A stretch of 64,000 nt of DNA from Cyanobium sp. AMD-g (lineage in GTDB: Bacteria; Cyanobacteriota; Cyanobacteriia; PCC-6307; Cyanobiaceae). A program made the position numbers and the translations under genes. Position 1 is the first letter of the stretch; every line of letters begins with the position of its first letter. Below are positions 1-9,144 of the stretch, one piece after another. Location of the stretch: contig NZ_JAGQCW010000001.1 of the NCBI RefSeq assembly GCF_024346395.1, positions 434,001-498,000 on the forward strand. Reading direction: 5' to 3'. The notes beneath the pieces were generated by a model, which was given only the letters and a program-made list of their open reading frames with translations, did no database searches and was not told where the DNA came from.

Positions 1-740
1 CAACGATCACAATGTTGACCATCGTAGCTCTTGGAACCATGCCATCCCATTTTAGCTCAGCACTGTGTTTCAGATACGTCAGGCTGGCGGTTTGGCCGCA
101 AAATCTGACATGACTAAGGTGATTGCAAATCGTTTGGCTCTTGGCGCCTGCCTGTGGCCGGGGGGAATCGGTCAATGTCCATTGATCAAGTCCTCGTCTA
201 CATGCTGGCCTTCAGCAAGTGGGTTGCATGAAGATGAACGACTCGGGGCCACAACAAGGCAATCAGAGTCAACATCAGGACAGGCAAAGAAGCACCCACT
301 CTTTCGCGTGTGGCGAGACTTTTTTTGCTGGTTCGTATCAGGCATTGTTCAGAGGGGGATCCAGGGCTGAGTCATGGCTTGACCAACGCTTCGGATCTGG
401 GCGGATCTGTTTGGCGCCACGCCATCGGCCCGAGCGCTGTGCTGTCGTGCAACACTGCCTGCTGGCCAGCCCAGCCACTTGGCGACGAAGCGACTGTGCG
501 GGGCAAGTCTTGGAGATCGGCGGCTGTGGGAGGCGCAGAGACAACCGAAGACTGAAGGGCCAGCCAGGGACCATCCAGACACACATTGAACCGGTCCTGC
601 GTCCAGGTGACGGGAATCATCAGGCGATTGCGTGAGCACGCGTCCATCTCGCCCAGGGTGAAAACCCGTAGCTGGCAGTCTGTGGATACGCTACCGTTGT
701 CTGAGCAAGCCAAAAAGGGAACTCCCCCAGATCGACACAG
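1..740. other. Leader region without a convincing gene
   Basis: About 740 bases precede the first exopolysaccharide gene. Short open frames exist on both strands, but they overlap one another, have mixed unlikely composition and resemble no family I know. The region is less GC-rich than most of the window. It may hold the promoter of the polysaccharide cluster or the remains of decayed DNA; I see no clear -35/-10 pair, repeat or tRNA. The cluster may also continue to the left of the window. Confidence 0.5.
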
Positions 741-1784
741 ATGTCGAAACTTCCATTATGGCTTCTCGGACTTACTTGCTTTTTTGGCACTGCAGGATCG
801 GCATGGGCATTACCGATCTCACCAGGGGATCGGGTCAAGTTGACAATCCCGGAAGGGGAAGAATTCAGTGGAATCTTTGAAATCAATCTGAACGGGGAGC
901 TTGAACTTCCCTTTTCCAAGGGGATCTACGCTGTGGGTCTTGAGCCGGAGCAGCTTCAGAAGCGTGTTTATCAAGCCCTGGTACAACAAGGCTTTTTTCA
1001 GCCATCTTTTCTCAGGGTCAGTCTGAGTGTCATCCAATGGGCACCTGTCCCGGTCTTTGTCATTGGATCTGCTTTTCAGCCTGGACGGCTATTGATCAAC
1101 GAGTTAAGTGACGTCGAACAGACCCAGACTCCTGTTCAACTTTCAGGGCAAGCCCCGCTCAATCGTATGCTCACAACGGCACTCCGACGTGCGGGAGGCA
1201 TTACTCCCACTGCCGATGTGGCTGCGATACAGGTGAAACGAGGTTCAAAAAGGCAAGTGATTGACATGTCCGGAGCTTTCACGGGGGAACCTTTTAACGA
1301 CATCCCACTCATTGCCGGTGATCAAGTCATTGTTCCGGACACTGGTACCGTCAATCCACTCATCGTTCGCCCTTCTCAGATCACGCCGGCTGAAGTTGAG
1401 ATTAACATCTCAAATCTGACCGTTCCAGCGGCTGGAAATTCTGTTGCTGGCATTGGCTCTCAAGCCAGGAATTTTCCCTATGGATCTCGTCTCTCCCAGG
1501 CGGTGATCTCGGCCAACTGTGCTGGTGGAACCATGGTCACCAATGCGCGACGCCGAGCCATCCTGGTGAGGACTGAAAGGATCTCGGGCAAGACGACAGT
1601 CTACGAAAGAGGGGTAGAAGATCTGCTTCGCACGTCTACAGACAGCAGCAACAATCCCTATCTCATGGCAGACGATGGTGTTGCTTGTTATGACTCCAAG
1701 GTGACCAACTTCCAGGCTGTCCTTGGCATTCTGACTCAGTTTCTGAATCCAGCTGTTTTGATTTATGATCGCAGTATTCCCTAG
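741..1784 (+). CDS. Wza-like polysaccharide export protein
   Basis: Predicted outer-membrane polysaccharide export protein of 347 residues. Residues 1-23 form a signal peptide ending SAWA, followed by a Poly_export domain beginning LPISPGDRVKL and an SLBB-type beta-grasp segment containing LRRAGGI and IAGDQVIVPDTG. Proteins of this family form the channel through which Wzy-made polymer leaves the cell. Unlike E. coli Wza there is no lipobox cysteine after the signal peptide. It is the first gene of a same-strand cluster, 6 bases ahead of the copolymerase gene. The assignment to export is well supported; the polymer is unknown. Confidence 0.85.
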   Translation: MSKLPLWLLGLTCFFGTAGSAWALPISPGDRVKLTIPEGEEFSGIFEINLNGELELPFSKGIYAVGLEPEQLQKRVYQALVQQGFFQPSFLRVSLSVIQWAPVPVFVIGSAFQPGRLLINELSDVEQTQTPVQLSGQAPLNRMLTTALRRAGGITPTADVAAIQVKRGSKRQVIDMSGAFTGEPFNDIPLIAGDQVIVPDTGTVNPLIVRPSQITPAEVEINISNLTVPAAGNSVAGIGSQARNFPYGSRLSQAVISANCAGGTMVTNARRRAILVRTERISGKTTVYERGVEDLLRTSTDSSNNPYLMADDGVACYDSKVTNFQAVLGILTQFLNPAVLIYDRSIP

Positions 1785-1790
1785 AACCGA

Positions 1791-3302
1791 GTGAAAGACT
1801 CTCCACAGATCATCAGAAGACTCAGGCCTAAGGTGCAGGCTGTGCAAGAACCCTTGGGCAAGGCAACGCGCCTGTTTGCTGAACAGTTCCGAAATATTCC
1901 TGGGTTGAAAGTACCCGATCCAAAGGGATGGTGGAAAAGGCTGAGTCGAACCGACAAGCTACGCTGGAGTCGATATCTTTTCGTATCCACTTGTACGAAT
2001 GGTTTGATCTGGGCCACCAGCATTCTGTATCTTGCACTTGCGAAGCCTGTCTATACCAGCTCCTGGGCTTTGGTTCTACCTGGAAGCGCCAACGCGGTAA
2101 ATTTAAGCCTGCCTGAGATTGGTCAAGCCACGGCATCAAACGAATCTCTAGGCTTAGCCACCTTTGATCCTCGGGCTAACTATGAATACATCTTCGTTAG
2201 CGAGCAGGTTTTGGCAAGGGCTGCCAAGATTGCCAATATTCCCAAGGCGGATTTCGCCAAGCCCCGCATCAAGAACATTGATAACACAACGTTGATGCAG
2301 ATTGATACCACCGGTCCATCTCCTGTCGATGCACGCAAGCGTGCCTATGCATTGCATGACGCCATGGTGGAGCGTCTCAATGAGCTGCGTGTCAGCGAGA
2401 TCGAGCAGCGGCAGGGTCCAGCACAGGAGATTCTGCTGGAAACCCAGCAGAAGCTTGAGACTGCTCAAAAGCAAGTGTCTGCATACAAGCGTCAGTCTGG
2501 CCTCACTTCTATCGAGCAGGTTGAGATCCTGTCGGCTAATATTGAACAACTACGCAAACAAAGAGCCGAACTTGCTGCTCAGCAATCGCAGGCTGAGAGT
2601 CGATTGCAGAAGTTGAGTCGTAGCCTGGGGCTGTCTCCTTCAGAGGCCACAGATGCGTTCAAGTTGCAGGTTGATCAGATCTTCCAGCAGAATATCAAAG
2701 ACTACAGCGAGGCCACGTCCATACTCAAGGTCCAGCTGTCTAAGTTTGGTCGCAATAATCCTCGTATTCTCAAAGAGATCAAGCGGCAAGAGGCTGCCAG
2801 ACAGGCCATGAACCAGCGTGCACAAGAGTTGCTCGGTCAAGCTCCATCGGCCCAGACTCTCACAAGACTTGCGTTGACGGGTGCCAGTTCGGGCCGCGAT
2901 TCACTCTTCCAGAACTTGGTGAACTACCAGTCAGATGCTTCAGGTGCAGCCTCACAGGTTCGCAAGCTTGATCAACAGATCAGCTCCTTGGAGGGCCGCC
3001 TCAGGTTGATGTCCCAGAGGCAGTCTTCGTTGGAGAACCTTAAGCGGAATGAACAGATAGCAGAAGCGGTCTTTGCATCCACATTGGCCAAACTGGATCT
3101 TGGTCAGGCGAACATCTTTGCAGCATTCCCGCTGATTCAGATCGCTGTGGAGCCATCCTTGCCTGAAAAAGCGACGTCACCAAAGCGAACGCTGGTGCTT
3201 GCTGGCTCAGCCTTTGGTTCCATCCTGACGACTGTAGGTCTTTGGATCCTATGGATCCGCAAGCCTTGGATCAAACGGGTCGCCAATTGGATTTCTACAT
3301 AA
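1791..3302 (+). CDS. Wzz/Wzc-like polysaccharide copolymerase without kinase domain
   Basis: Chain-length-determinant type inner-membrane protein of 503 residues, starting at GTG. It has a cytoplasmic N-terminal tail, TM1 at about 62-84, a long periplasmic part with coiled-coil heptads (about 205-345, rich in Gln, Glu, Leu), and TM2 at about 467-488 after PEKATSPKR, the proline-rich motif usual before TM2. The protein ends about 15 residues after TM2, so the tyrosine-kinase domain of Wzc is absent. Its expected role is control of polymer length and coupling of Wzy to the export protein. The gene lies between export and polymerase genes, as in other Wzx/Wzy clusters. Confidence 0.85.
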   Translation: MKDSPQIIRRLRPKVQAVQEPLGKATRLFAEQFRNIPGLKVPDPKGWWKRLSRTDKLRWSRYLFVSTCTNGLIWATSILYLALAKPVYTSSWALVLPGSANAVNLSLPEIGQATASNESLGLATFDPRANYEYIFVSEQVLARAAKIANIPKADFAKPRIKNIDNTTLMQIDTTGPSPVDARKRAYALHDAMVERLNELRVSEIEQRQGPAQEILLETQQKLETAQKQVSAYKRQSGLTSIEQVEILSANIEQLRKQRAELAAQQSQAESRLQKLSRSLGLSPSEATDAFKLQVDQIFQQNIKDYSEATSILKVQLSKFGRNNPRILKEIKRQEAARQAMNQRAQELLGQAPSAQTLTRLALTGASSGRDSLFQNLVNYQSDASGAASQVRKLDQQISSLEGRLRLMSQRQSSLENLKRNEQIAEAVFASTLAKLDLGQANIFAAFPLIQIAVEPSLPEKATSPKRTLVLAGSAFGSILTTVGLWILWIRKPWIKRVANWIST

Positions 3303-3315
3303 CAAGGGGTCTTCA

Positions 3316-4647
3316 TTGGGACTTAAAACGATTCTTTCAAGGGCATTCCAGTCTGAAGATGATCTTCAGCCGAGAAATTGGCCAGAACGCTTGGTCTGGT
3401 GGTCCATTGTTTGTACGTATCCTATCTGGCTAGTCGGTGGGCTCTATGTTGTGGGATCTGTTCTTTGCTGGCTACTCCTGGTTTGCCTGCTGATCAAGAT
3501 CCTGGCCCGAATGGATCACCCAGAAGAGAATGAAGAAATTTCCATATCACCCGTGATCTGGCTTTGGATCGTCGGCATGATCATCATGGAAGTTGCCTTG
3601 ATTGCAGGTCATGTGAACTTCAACCTCGGGACTGGAGCGATCATCAAGTCCACGATTGGTTGGGCCAAAGGGTGGGCTGCCCTGGCGCTCTATCCGTTAG
3701 CTGGAGCTCTGCCGATTCGGAGCAGCATCCCTACACGTGCCATTTGCATTGTGGGCTTTCATACGCTCCTCATCATGCCGCTGCTTCTGCTAACCCCACA
3801 TCTGGGCCTGCCAGAGGTGCTTTATGTCTCGCCATTGAGAGCCGTCGGTGGTCCAGGAAATGAATTCTTTGATGTTCCACTCTACGAGATTGACGGCAGC
3901 ACTGGTGACCTTCGCTGGCGGCTCTTCTCTCCATGGGGGCCAGCACTTGGTTTTGTTGGCAATATCAACTTCATGATATGTCTGCTGGAAAAGAATCGGA
4001 AATGGAAGCTTCTGGGCATCATTGGCTCGATCGTCATGTGCTTCGTCTGTAAGTCGCGTCTTGCCCAGTTGTGCATCATCTTGATTCCAGCCGTTACGGC
4101 GATCGTAGCAAGGCTGCGTCAACCATTCATGCTGATTTCTCTTGGCATTGTCTCCTATCTTGGTGGCATCTTTGCCACGTCCATTCTCACCGCCATCAGC
4201 GACTACTGGGAAGGATTTAAAGGTGCCCGTGCTGGCTCTACGCGTGTTCGCTTTGCATTAAAGCGAATCGCCTTCCATCGCTGGGAGACAGAGGCTCCGA
4301 TCTGGGGGCACGGTGTTGTCGAGGGCGGCCCCCATCTGGTTGAGTACATGGCCATTGGCTCCCATCACACCTGGGCAGGAGTGCTTTTTGTGAAGGGTAT
4401 TGTTGGCTTCGTCGCTCTGGCTGTTCCCATGTTGGTTACAGCGCTTGATCTATTGCGCCGTGCTGCCAATCCCCGCTATCAACTTGGATCAGCCGGGCTG
4501 GGGATCATCATTCTTCTATTCATGTATACGTTTGGCGAGAACCTCGAGATTCTGGTCTATCTCTTCTGGCCTGGAATGGTGATCATGGGAATGGCTCTAC
4601 AGGAGAAGAAAGGGTCCCTCCAGCCTGAAGTTCAGCCCCTATCGTGA
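3316..4647 (+). CDS. Wzy/O-antigen-ligase-like membrane protein
   Basis: Integral membrane protein of 443 residues with about ten hydrophobic segments and a larger extracytoplasmic loop in the second half (around GHGVVEGGPH and GSHHTWAG). The histidine-containing loop followed by TM segments is typical of O-antigen ligase/polymerase-type proteins (WaaL/Wzy). In this place it most likely polymerises lipid-linked repeat units. The TTG start at 3316 is chosen because AAGGGG lies about 7 bases upstream; no ATG offers a better site. It follows the copolymerase gene by 13 bases. Polymerase and ligase cannot be told apart from sequence. Confidence 0.7.
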   Translation: MGLKTILSRAFQSEDDLQPRNWPERLVWWSIVCTYPIWLVGGLYVVGSVLCWLLLVCLLIKILARMDHPEENEEISISPVIWLWIVGMIIMEVALIAGHVNFNLGTGAIIKSTIGWAKGWAALALYPLAGALPIRSSIPTRAICIVGFHTLLIMPLLLLTPHLGLPEVLYVSPLRAVGGPGNEFFDVPLYEIDGSTGDLRWRLFSPWGPALGFVGNINFMICLLEKNRKWKLLGIIGSIVMCFVCKSRLAQLCIILIPAVTAIVARLRQPFMLISLGIVSYLGGIFATSILTAISDYWEGFKGARAGSTRVRFALKRIAFHRWETEAPIWGHGVVEGGPHLVEYMAIGSHHTWAGVLFVKGIVGFVALAVPMLVTALDLLRRAANPRYQLGSAGLGIIILLFMYTFGENLEILVYLFWPGMVIMGMALQEKKGSLQPEVQPLS

Positions 4648-4749
4648 ATCACCCCGTCAGCCAGCAAGTAGCAGCCTTGATGCCATGATGGGCGATCCAG
4701 AGGCAGGAGGCTGTCCAATGACAGCTCGGACGCGTGGGGTAAGCCCTTG

Positions 4750-6030
4750 ATGCGCCTGCTCAGCAGCCTGAAACGCTTCATCCCGAAGGATCGATTCATC
4801 CGCAACATCGGTTGGATGGGCGTGGGGGAGGTGGGGATTCGCGTCTCGAGGCTCCTGGCCACTGTTCTGCTGGCCAGGCTGCTGAGCCCCAGGGACTATG
4901 GCCTGGCCGCCATCGTGTTGACATCCGGTGAGCTTGTCAAGGTCTTCACACGTAACGGCATTGGCGACAAGATCGTCCAGGCCGATGAGGCTGATGTCCA
5001 GGAGATCTGCCAGACGGCATGGAGCCTGAACTGGATGATCGGCTTCAGCCTCTTTCTCGTGCAGATCATGGGTTCGTTTATCTTTGCCAGCATTTATAAA
5101 GACAACGCGCTGATCCTGCCGATCATCGTGGTGAGTTTCAGCTATCTGATCTACCCACTCTCCATGGTCCAGACGGCCCTGGTGCGCAGGCAGAACCGGC
5201 TCAAGTTTTACAGCTTGACCAACCTCACAGCCGTTGTCACCGACAACCTGCTGACCGGGATCTTTGCACTGATGGGCATGGGCATGTGGGCGATTGTACT
5301 GCCCAAGCTGTTGGTGGCTCCCGTCTGGGTCGCCATGATGCTGCGCTTCGAGCCCTGGCGGCCCGTCATGACATTAACGCTCAAGCGCTGGAAATCCGTG
5401 CTGGGGTTCGGAAGTCGCATCCTGGGTGTGGAGATGCTCAACACCTTCCGAGAGAATGTGGACTATCTGCTGATCGGTCGGTTCATCGGTGTTAAAGCGC
5501 TTGGGGTGTACTTCTTCGCCTTCAACGCGGGCTTGGGTCTGAGTCTGAGTGTGATCAATGCCCTGTCCGTCTCCATCTACTCCGACTTCTGTGACGTCCG
5601 TGGCCAACCCGCCGAACTGAAAAGACGCTTCAGCAAGAATCTGCTCACCATCACCAAGGTGATCGTGCCCGTTGTGGCGGTGCAATGCAGTCTGGCCCCC
5701 CTCTATGTACCGATCGTTTTTGGTCAGAAGTGGGTGACGGAGGGTGCCGTGCCGATCCTGATGCTGATCTGCCTGTCGGCCTTGTCACGCCCCTTTGCCA
5801 ACGCCTCCTCGATGCTGTTCCGAGCCGTGGGCTTGCCCCAGGTGGATCTGCTTTGGAACCTGGCCTTCACCGTGGCCCTCACCGTGGCCATCCTGATAGG
5901 CACGACCTGGGGATCCCTGGGCGTGGCCGTGGCCGTGGCAGCGGCCCATCTCCTGTTGCAGCCGATCTACCTGATGATGGGGCAGCGGCTGCTACAAAGG
6001 ATTCAGATCACCCAACCGGCAAGCCTGTGA
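4750..6030 (+). CDS. Wzx-type lipid-linked oligosaccharide flippase
   Basis: MOP-superfamily flippase of 426 residues with 11-12 predicted membrane segments. Diagnostic stretches are GVGEVGIRVSRLLATVLLAR, RLLSPRDYGLAAI near the N-terminus and GRFIGVKALGVYFFAF mid-protein, as in polysaccharide biosynthesis proteins of the WzxC type. It should move undecaprenyl-pyrophosphate-linked repeat units across the inner membrane for polymerisation by the neighbouring Wzy-like protein. The ATG at 4750 is preferred over the TTG directly before it; GGGGT lies upstream. G+C rises here compared with the preceding three genes. Confidence 0.85.
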   Translation: MRLLSSLKRFIPKDRFIRNIGWMGVGEVGIRVSRLLATVLLARLLSPRDYGLAAIVLTSGELVKVFTRNGIGDKIVQADEADVQEICQTAWSLNWMIGFSLFLVQIMGSFIFASIYKDNALILPIIVVSFSYLIYPLSMVQTALVRRQNRLKFYSLTNLTAVVTDNLLTGIFALMGMGMWAIVLPKLLVAPVWVAMMLRFEPWRPVMTLTLKRWKSVLGFGSRILGVEMLNTFRENVDYLLIGRFIGVKALGVYFFAFNAGLGLSLSVINALSVSIYSDFCDVRGQPAELKRRFSKNLLTITKVIVPVVAVQCSLAPLYVPIVFGQKWVTEGAVPILMLICLSALSRPFANASSMLFRAVGLPQVDLLWNLAFTVALTVAILIGTTWGSLGVAVAVAAAHLLLQPIYLMMGQRLLQRIQITQPASL

Positions 6031-6207
6031 GCCACGTTTGCAAGCCTGAGGCTTCAACATCGTGGCGCCATTGAGGGCGCGCTCAACGCGCGGTTATGGT
6101 GATTGAAGCATTCTTGCCTCGCTGCCACCGCCGCAGGCCTGGATCACGTTCGTGGTGCCATGGGTGCCATCAGAGCCAACCCTGACGTCCACCCGCCTGA
6201 TTGACTC

Positions 6208-7053
6208 GTGAAGATCTACGCCATCTGCCTGATCAAGAACGAGGGCGATGTCATTGCTGATTGTCTGGTTCATGCACTGACGTTCTGTGATCGCATCTTT
6301 GTTCTTGACAATGGCAGTACGGATGGCACCTGGGAAACCGTGAATGCCCTGGCGCTGCAGTATCCAGCAATTGTGATTGAAGAGCAGCTACTGGTGCCCT
6401 TTCGCGATGGGATGCGCTCGGTCGTCTACAACAGGTACAACCACGAACTGGGTGAGCGGGATTGGTGGCTGCGGCTCGATGGTGATGAGTTCCTGGACGG
6501 GGATCCCAGGGAGGTGCTGGCCAAGGCCAACCGTGAAAGGGCCGACTTCGTGACGGCATGGAATCTTCAGTTCTACTACACGGATGCCGATTACAAGAAC
6601 TGGGCGGCCGAGAAGCTTGAAACCAACCGACCGATCACCGAACGGCGACGCTACTACTCAGCCAATTGGCGGGAGTACCGCTTCTTCCGCAACCAGCCCC
6701 ATCAACCCTGGAACGAAGCGGTGGCTCCGCAATGGCCCGATGGCCTCACCAAAGCCTGCTCGCAGCGCCTCTACAACCGCCACTACCCCTACCGCACGCC
6801 TGACCAGATCAAAGAGAAACTTCAGGCCCGTTTCGGCCATGAACAGTTTCGCCATATCAACTCGGTCGACTGGACATCGAAGCTGCTGCCTGCGCGCCAG
6901 CTGAACCACTTCCAGGAGGGTCAGCCGCCCACGATCAACCAGTTCGATTACTACGCCAAACGCCTGCGGATGATCCGCATCACCTTGATGGGGCGGTTCA
7001 AGGCCTGCCTGCGTCGACGTCTGGGTGGCCACCGTTCCAGCCATACCTCGTAG
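6208..7053 (+). CDS. Family 2 glycosyltransferase (short)
   Basis: GT-A fold glycosyltransferase of 281 residues beginning MKIYAICLIKNEGD from a GTG codon. The nucleotide-binding part shows DNGSTDGTW and the metal-binding acidic motif RLDGDEF (around residues 90-96). It resembles the IcaA/WcaA-like family with a C-terminal helical part and HYPYR, seen in proteins that add a sugar to a lipid-linked acceptor. There is no membrane segment, so it is probably cytoplasmic at the membrane face. A 177-base gap separates it from the flippase gene; that gap contains only a weak 5-bp hairpin at 6077-6091. Confidence 0.8.
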   Translation: MKIYAICLIKNEGDVIADCLVHALTFCDRIFVLDNGSTDGTWETVNALALQYPAIVIEEQLLVPFRDGMRSVVYNRYNHELGERDWWLRLDGDEFLDGDPREVLAKANRERADFVTAWNLQFYYTDADYKNWAAEKLETNRPITERRRYYSANWREYRFFRNQPHQPWNEAVAPQWPDGLTKACSQRLYNRHYPYRTPDQIKEKLQARFGHEQFRHINSVDWTSKLLPARQLNHFQEGQPPTINQFDYYAKRLRMIRITLMGRFKACLRRRLGGHRSSHTS

Positions 7054-7061
7054 CCACCACG

Positions 7062-8075
7062 ATGGCGCCCATTGATGACCACGAGACTGCTGCACTTGTT
7101 CCAGAGTCAGCCGAGCTGGACGTACCGGCCATTTCCGTGGTGGTTCCGATCTACAACGCGGCGCCACACATCGCGCAGACCCTGCGCTCGGTGCAGAACC
7201 AGAGCCTGAGCAACTGGGAACTGATCGCCGTGGATGACGGTTCCAGCGACGACAGCCTCGCCATCGTGTCCGGCCTGTTCGGGGACGACCCTCGGGTGCA
7301 CCTGGTGAGCCAGCCCAACGCCGGGGTCTCCATGGCCCGCAATCGCGGCGTGGCCCTCAGCCATGCGCCCCTGATCGCCTTCCTTGATGCCGATGACCTC
7401 TGGCATCCCGACAAACTGGCACTGCATGTGGCTTACCACACCAACCATCCTGATGTCGGCGTGAGTTTCGCCCGCGTCGCGTTCCTGTCCCCTGAGGGGT
7501 CGCCCACGGGCCTGCTGGCGGCCCTGCCTCTCGAATCGCATCGGCCGGTGGATTTTCTCTGTGAGAACCCCACCAACACCACATCCAATTGGGTGCTGCG
7601 GCGGCAGGTGTTCGATTCGGTGGGCGGATTCGTCGCTGACATGAGCTATTCAGAAGATCTGGAATGGCTGCTGCGGGTGGCCTGCGATGGCCGCTGGCCG
7701 ATCGCCGGGCTACCGCAGGTGCTCACCTACTACCGCACCTCCGCCGGGGGGCTGTCTTCGAGCCTGCAGCGCATGGAACAGGGCTGGCTGCGGCTGATCA
7801 GCGAAGCCCGTGGCTATGCGCCCGAGCTGGTGGCGCGACACTTCGCCACCGCCCAGGCCATCCACCTGCGCTACCTGGCCCGGCGCTCCCTGCGCCTGGG
7901 AGGTGCCCCCAGCATCGGCACCGACTTCATGCTGCGCTCCCTGCGCTCGGATTGGCGGATCCTGCTGGGACAGCCGCGCCGTACCGTGCTGACAGCCCTG
8001 GCCGTTTTCGCGCGCCAGCTGCTGGCCCCCTTCGGACGCCTGGGTGGCCGTCATGACAAGGCACGGTCATGCTGA
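7062..8075 (+). CDS. Family 2 glycosyltransferase (paralog A)
   Basis: 337-residue GT2 enzyme. An N-terminal extension of about 25 residues is followed by ISVVVPIYNAAPHIAQTL, AVDDGSSDDS, NAGVSMARNRG and the acidic FLDADDLW motif. These are nucleotide-sugar and metal-binding elements of the GT-A fold. The C-terminal third (HLRYLARRSLRLG, DWRILLGQPRRT) is an extension shared with the next gene, so the two are tandem paralogs. It should transfer a sugar during assembly of the exopolysaccharide repeat unit. The donor and acceptor cannot be inferred. Confidence 0.85.
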   Translation: MAPIDDHETAALVPESAELDVPAISVVVPIYNAAPHIAQTLRSVQNQSLSNWELIAVDDGSSDDSLAIVSGLFGDDPRVHLVSQPNAGVSMARNRGVALSHAPLIAFLDADDLWHPDKLALHVAYHTNHPDVGVSFARVAFLSPEGSPTGLLAALPLESHRPVDFLCENPTNTTSNWVLRRQVFDSVGGFVADMSYSEDLEWLLRVACDGRWPIAGLPQVLTYYRTSAGGLSSSLQRMEQGWLRLISEARGYAPELVARHFATAQAIHLRYLARRSLRLGGAPSIGTDFMLRSLRSDWRILLGQPRRTVLTALAVFARQLLAPFGRLGGRHDKARSC

Positions 8076-8112
8076 CATTCGCCAACGCCCCTCTGCCTGT
8101 GAGTGCAATCCC

Positions 8113-9144
8113 ATGAGCCCATCTCCCCTGGTCTCGGTGGTGATGCCGCTGTACAACTCCGCCGCCACGGTGAGGGAAAGCCTGGAATCCGTTCTCAGCC
8201 AGACCTACCCCAACCTGGAGATCCTGGTGGTGAACGACGGCTCCACCGATGACGGGGTAGCGATCTGCCAGGGGTACGCGGACGCGCGCGTTCGCGTGGT
8301 GCATCAGCAGAACCGTGGCCTGGCCGGGGCCCGGAACACAGGCATCCGGCAGGCCAAAGGGGAGTTCCTGGGATTTCTGGACAGCGATGATCTGTGGCTG
8401 CCCACCAAGGTGGAGCGCCATGTGGCCCATCTGCAGGCGCGGCCGGAGGTGGGGGTCAGCTTTTCCCGCTCCGGATTCATCGATGAGAACTCCAGACCGA
8501 TCGGGATCTACCAGATGCCGAGGCTGCAGGACATCACCCCGCAGATCGTCTTCTGCCGCAATCCGATCGGCAATGGCTCGGCGGTGGTGATCCGACGGGA
8601 CGTCTTCACAGCCATTCGTTTTGAGGCGAATCTCTATGGCGACGTGGAAGACTTCTACTTTGACGACAGCTTCCGTCAGTCTGAAGATATCGAATGCTGG
8701 CTGCGGATTGCGCTCCAGACCCACTGGCGCATCGAAGGCCTCCCCGAGGCGCTGACGCTTTATCGCATCAGCGACGGCGGACTTTCGGCCAACCTGATGA
8801 AGCAGTACGCCTCCTGGGAGCGCGTTCTGCTCAAGACCGAAGCCACCCAGCCGGAGTTCGTCGCCCAGTGGGGCTCCAGGGCTCGCGCCTATCAGCTGCG
8901 CTACCTGGCCCGCCGCGCCACCCGCCAGCGGGACGGCGCCCTGGCCGTGCGTCTGCTGCACCAATCCCTGGCCACCGACTGGAGGGTGCTGCTGGAGGAA
9001 CCGCGACGCACCCTGATCACGCTGCTGGCGGCCTACCTGCTGCGGCTGTTGCCGGAGGCTCCCTATCGCTGGCTGGAGGGCCGGATGCTGCGCTCCACAG
9101 GAGCCAGTCAGCAGCGGCGCATGCGTGGGGAACTGGGCCGATGA
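8113..9144 (+). CDS. Family 2 glycosyltransferase (paralog B)
   Basis: 343-residue GT2 enzyme with LVSVVMPLYNSAATV, VNDGSTDDG, QNRGLAGARNTG and FLDSDDLW. The C-terminal part repeats the pattern of the upstream gene: GGLSANLMKQ, LRYLARRATR, DWRVLLEEPRRT. The ATG at 8113 puts the start right before the GT-A core; a GTG at 8044 inside the preceding gene would add 23 residues unlike the family. Its stop overlaps the next start by 4 bases (ATGA), so it is probably translationally coupled to the PssD-like gene. Confidence 0.85.
   Translation: MSPSPLVSVVMPLYNSAATVRESLESVLSQTYPNLEILVVNDGSTDDGVAICQGYADARVRVVHQQNRGLAGARNTGIRQAKGEFLGFLDSDDLWLPTKVERHVAHLQARPEVGVSFSRSGFIDENSRPIGIYQMPRLQDITPQIVFCRNPIGNGSAVVIRRDVFTAIRFEANLYGDVEDFYFDDSFRQSEDIECWLRIALQTHWRIEGLPEALTLYRISDGGLSANLMKQYASWERVLLKTEATQPEFVAQWGSRARAYQLRYLARRATRQRDGALAVRLLHQSLATDWRVLLEEPRRTLITLLAAYLLRLLPEAPYRWLEGRMLRSTGASQQRRMRGELGR

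Noticed and set aside
1-740. Several short frames of 80-140 codons
   Set aside because: They overlap each other on both strands, have poor start contexts and no family resemblance.
6077-6091. GCGCG/CGCGC hairpin after the flippase gene as a terminator
   Set aside because: Only 5 bp and no T tail; likely chance in GC-rich sequence.
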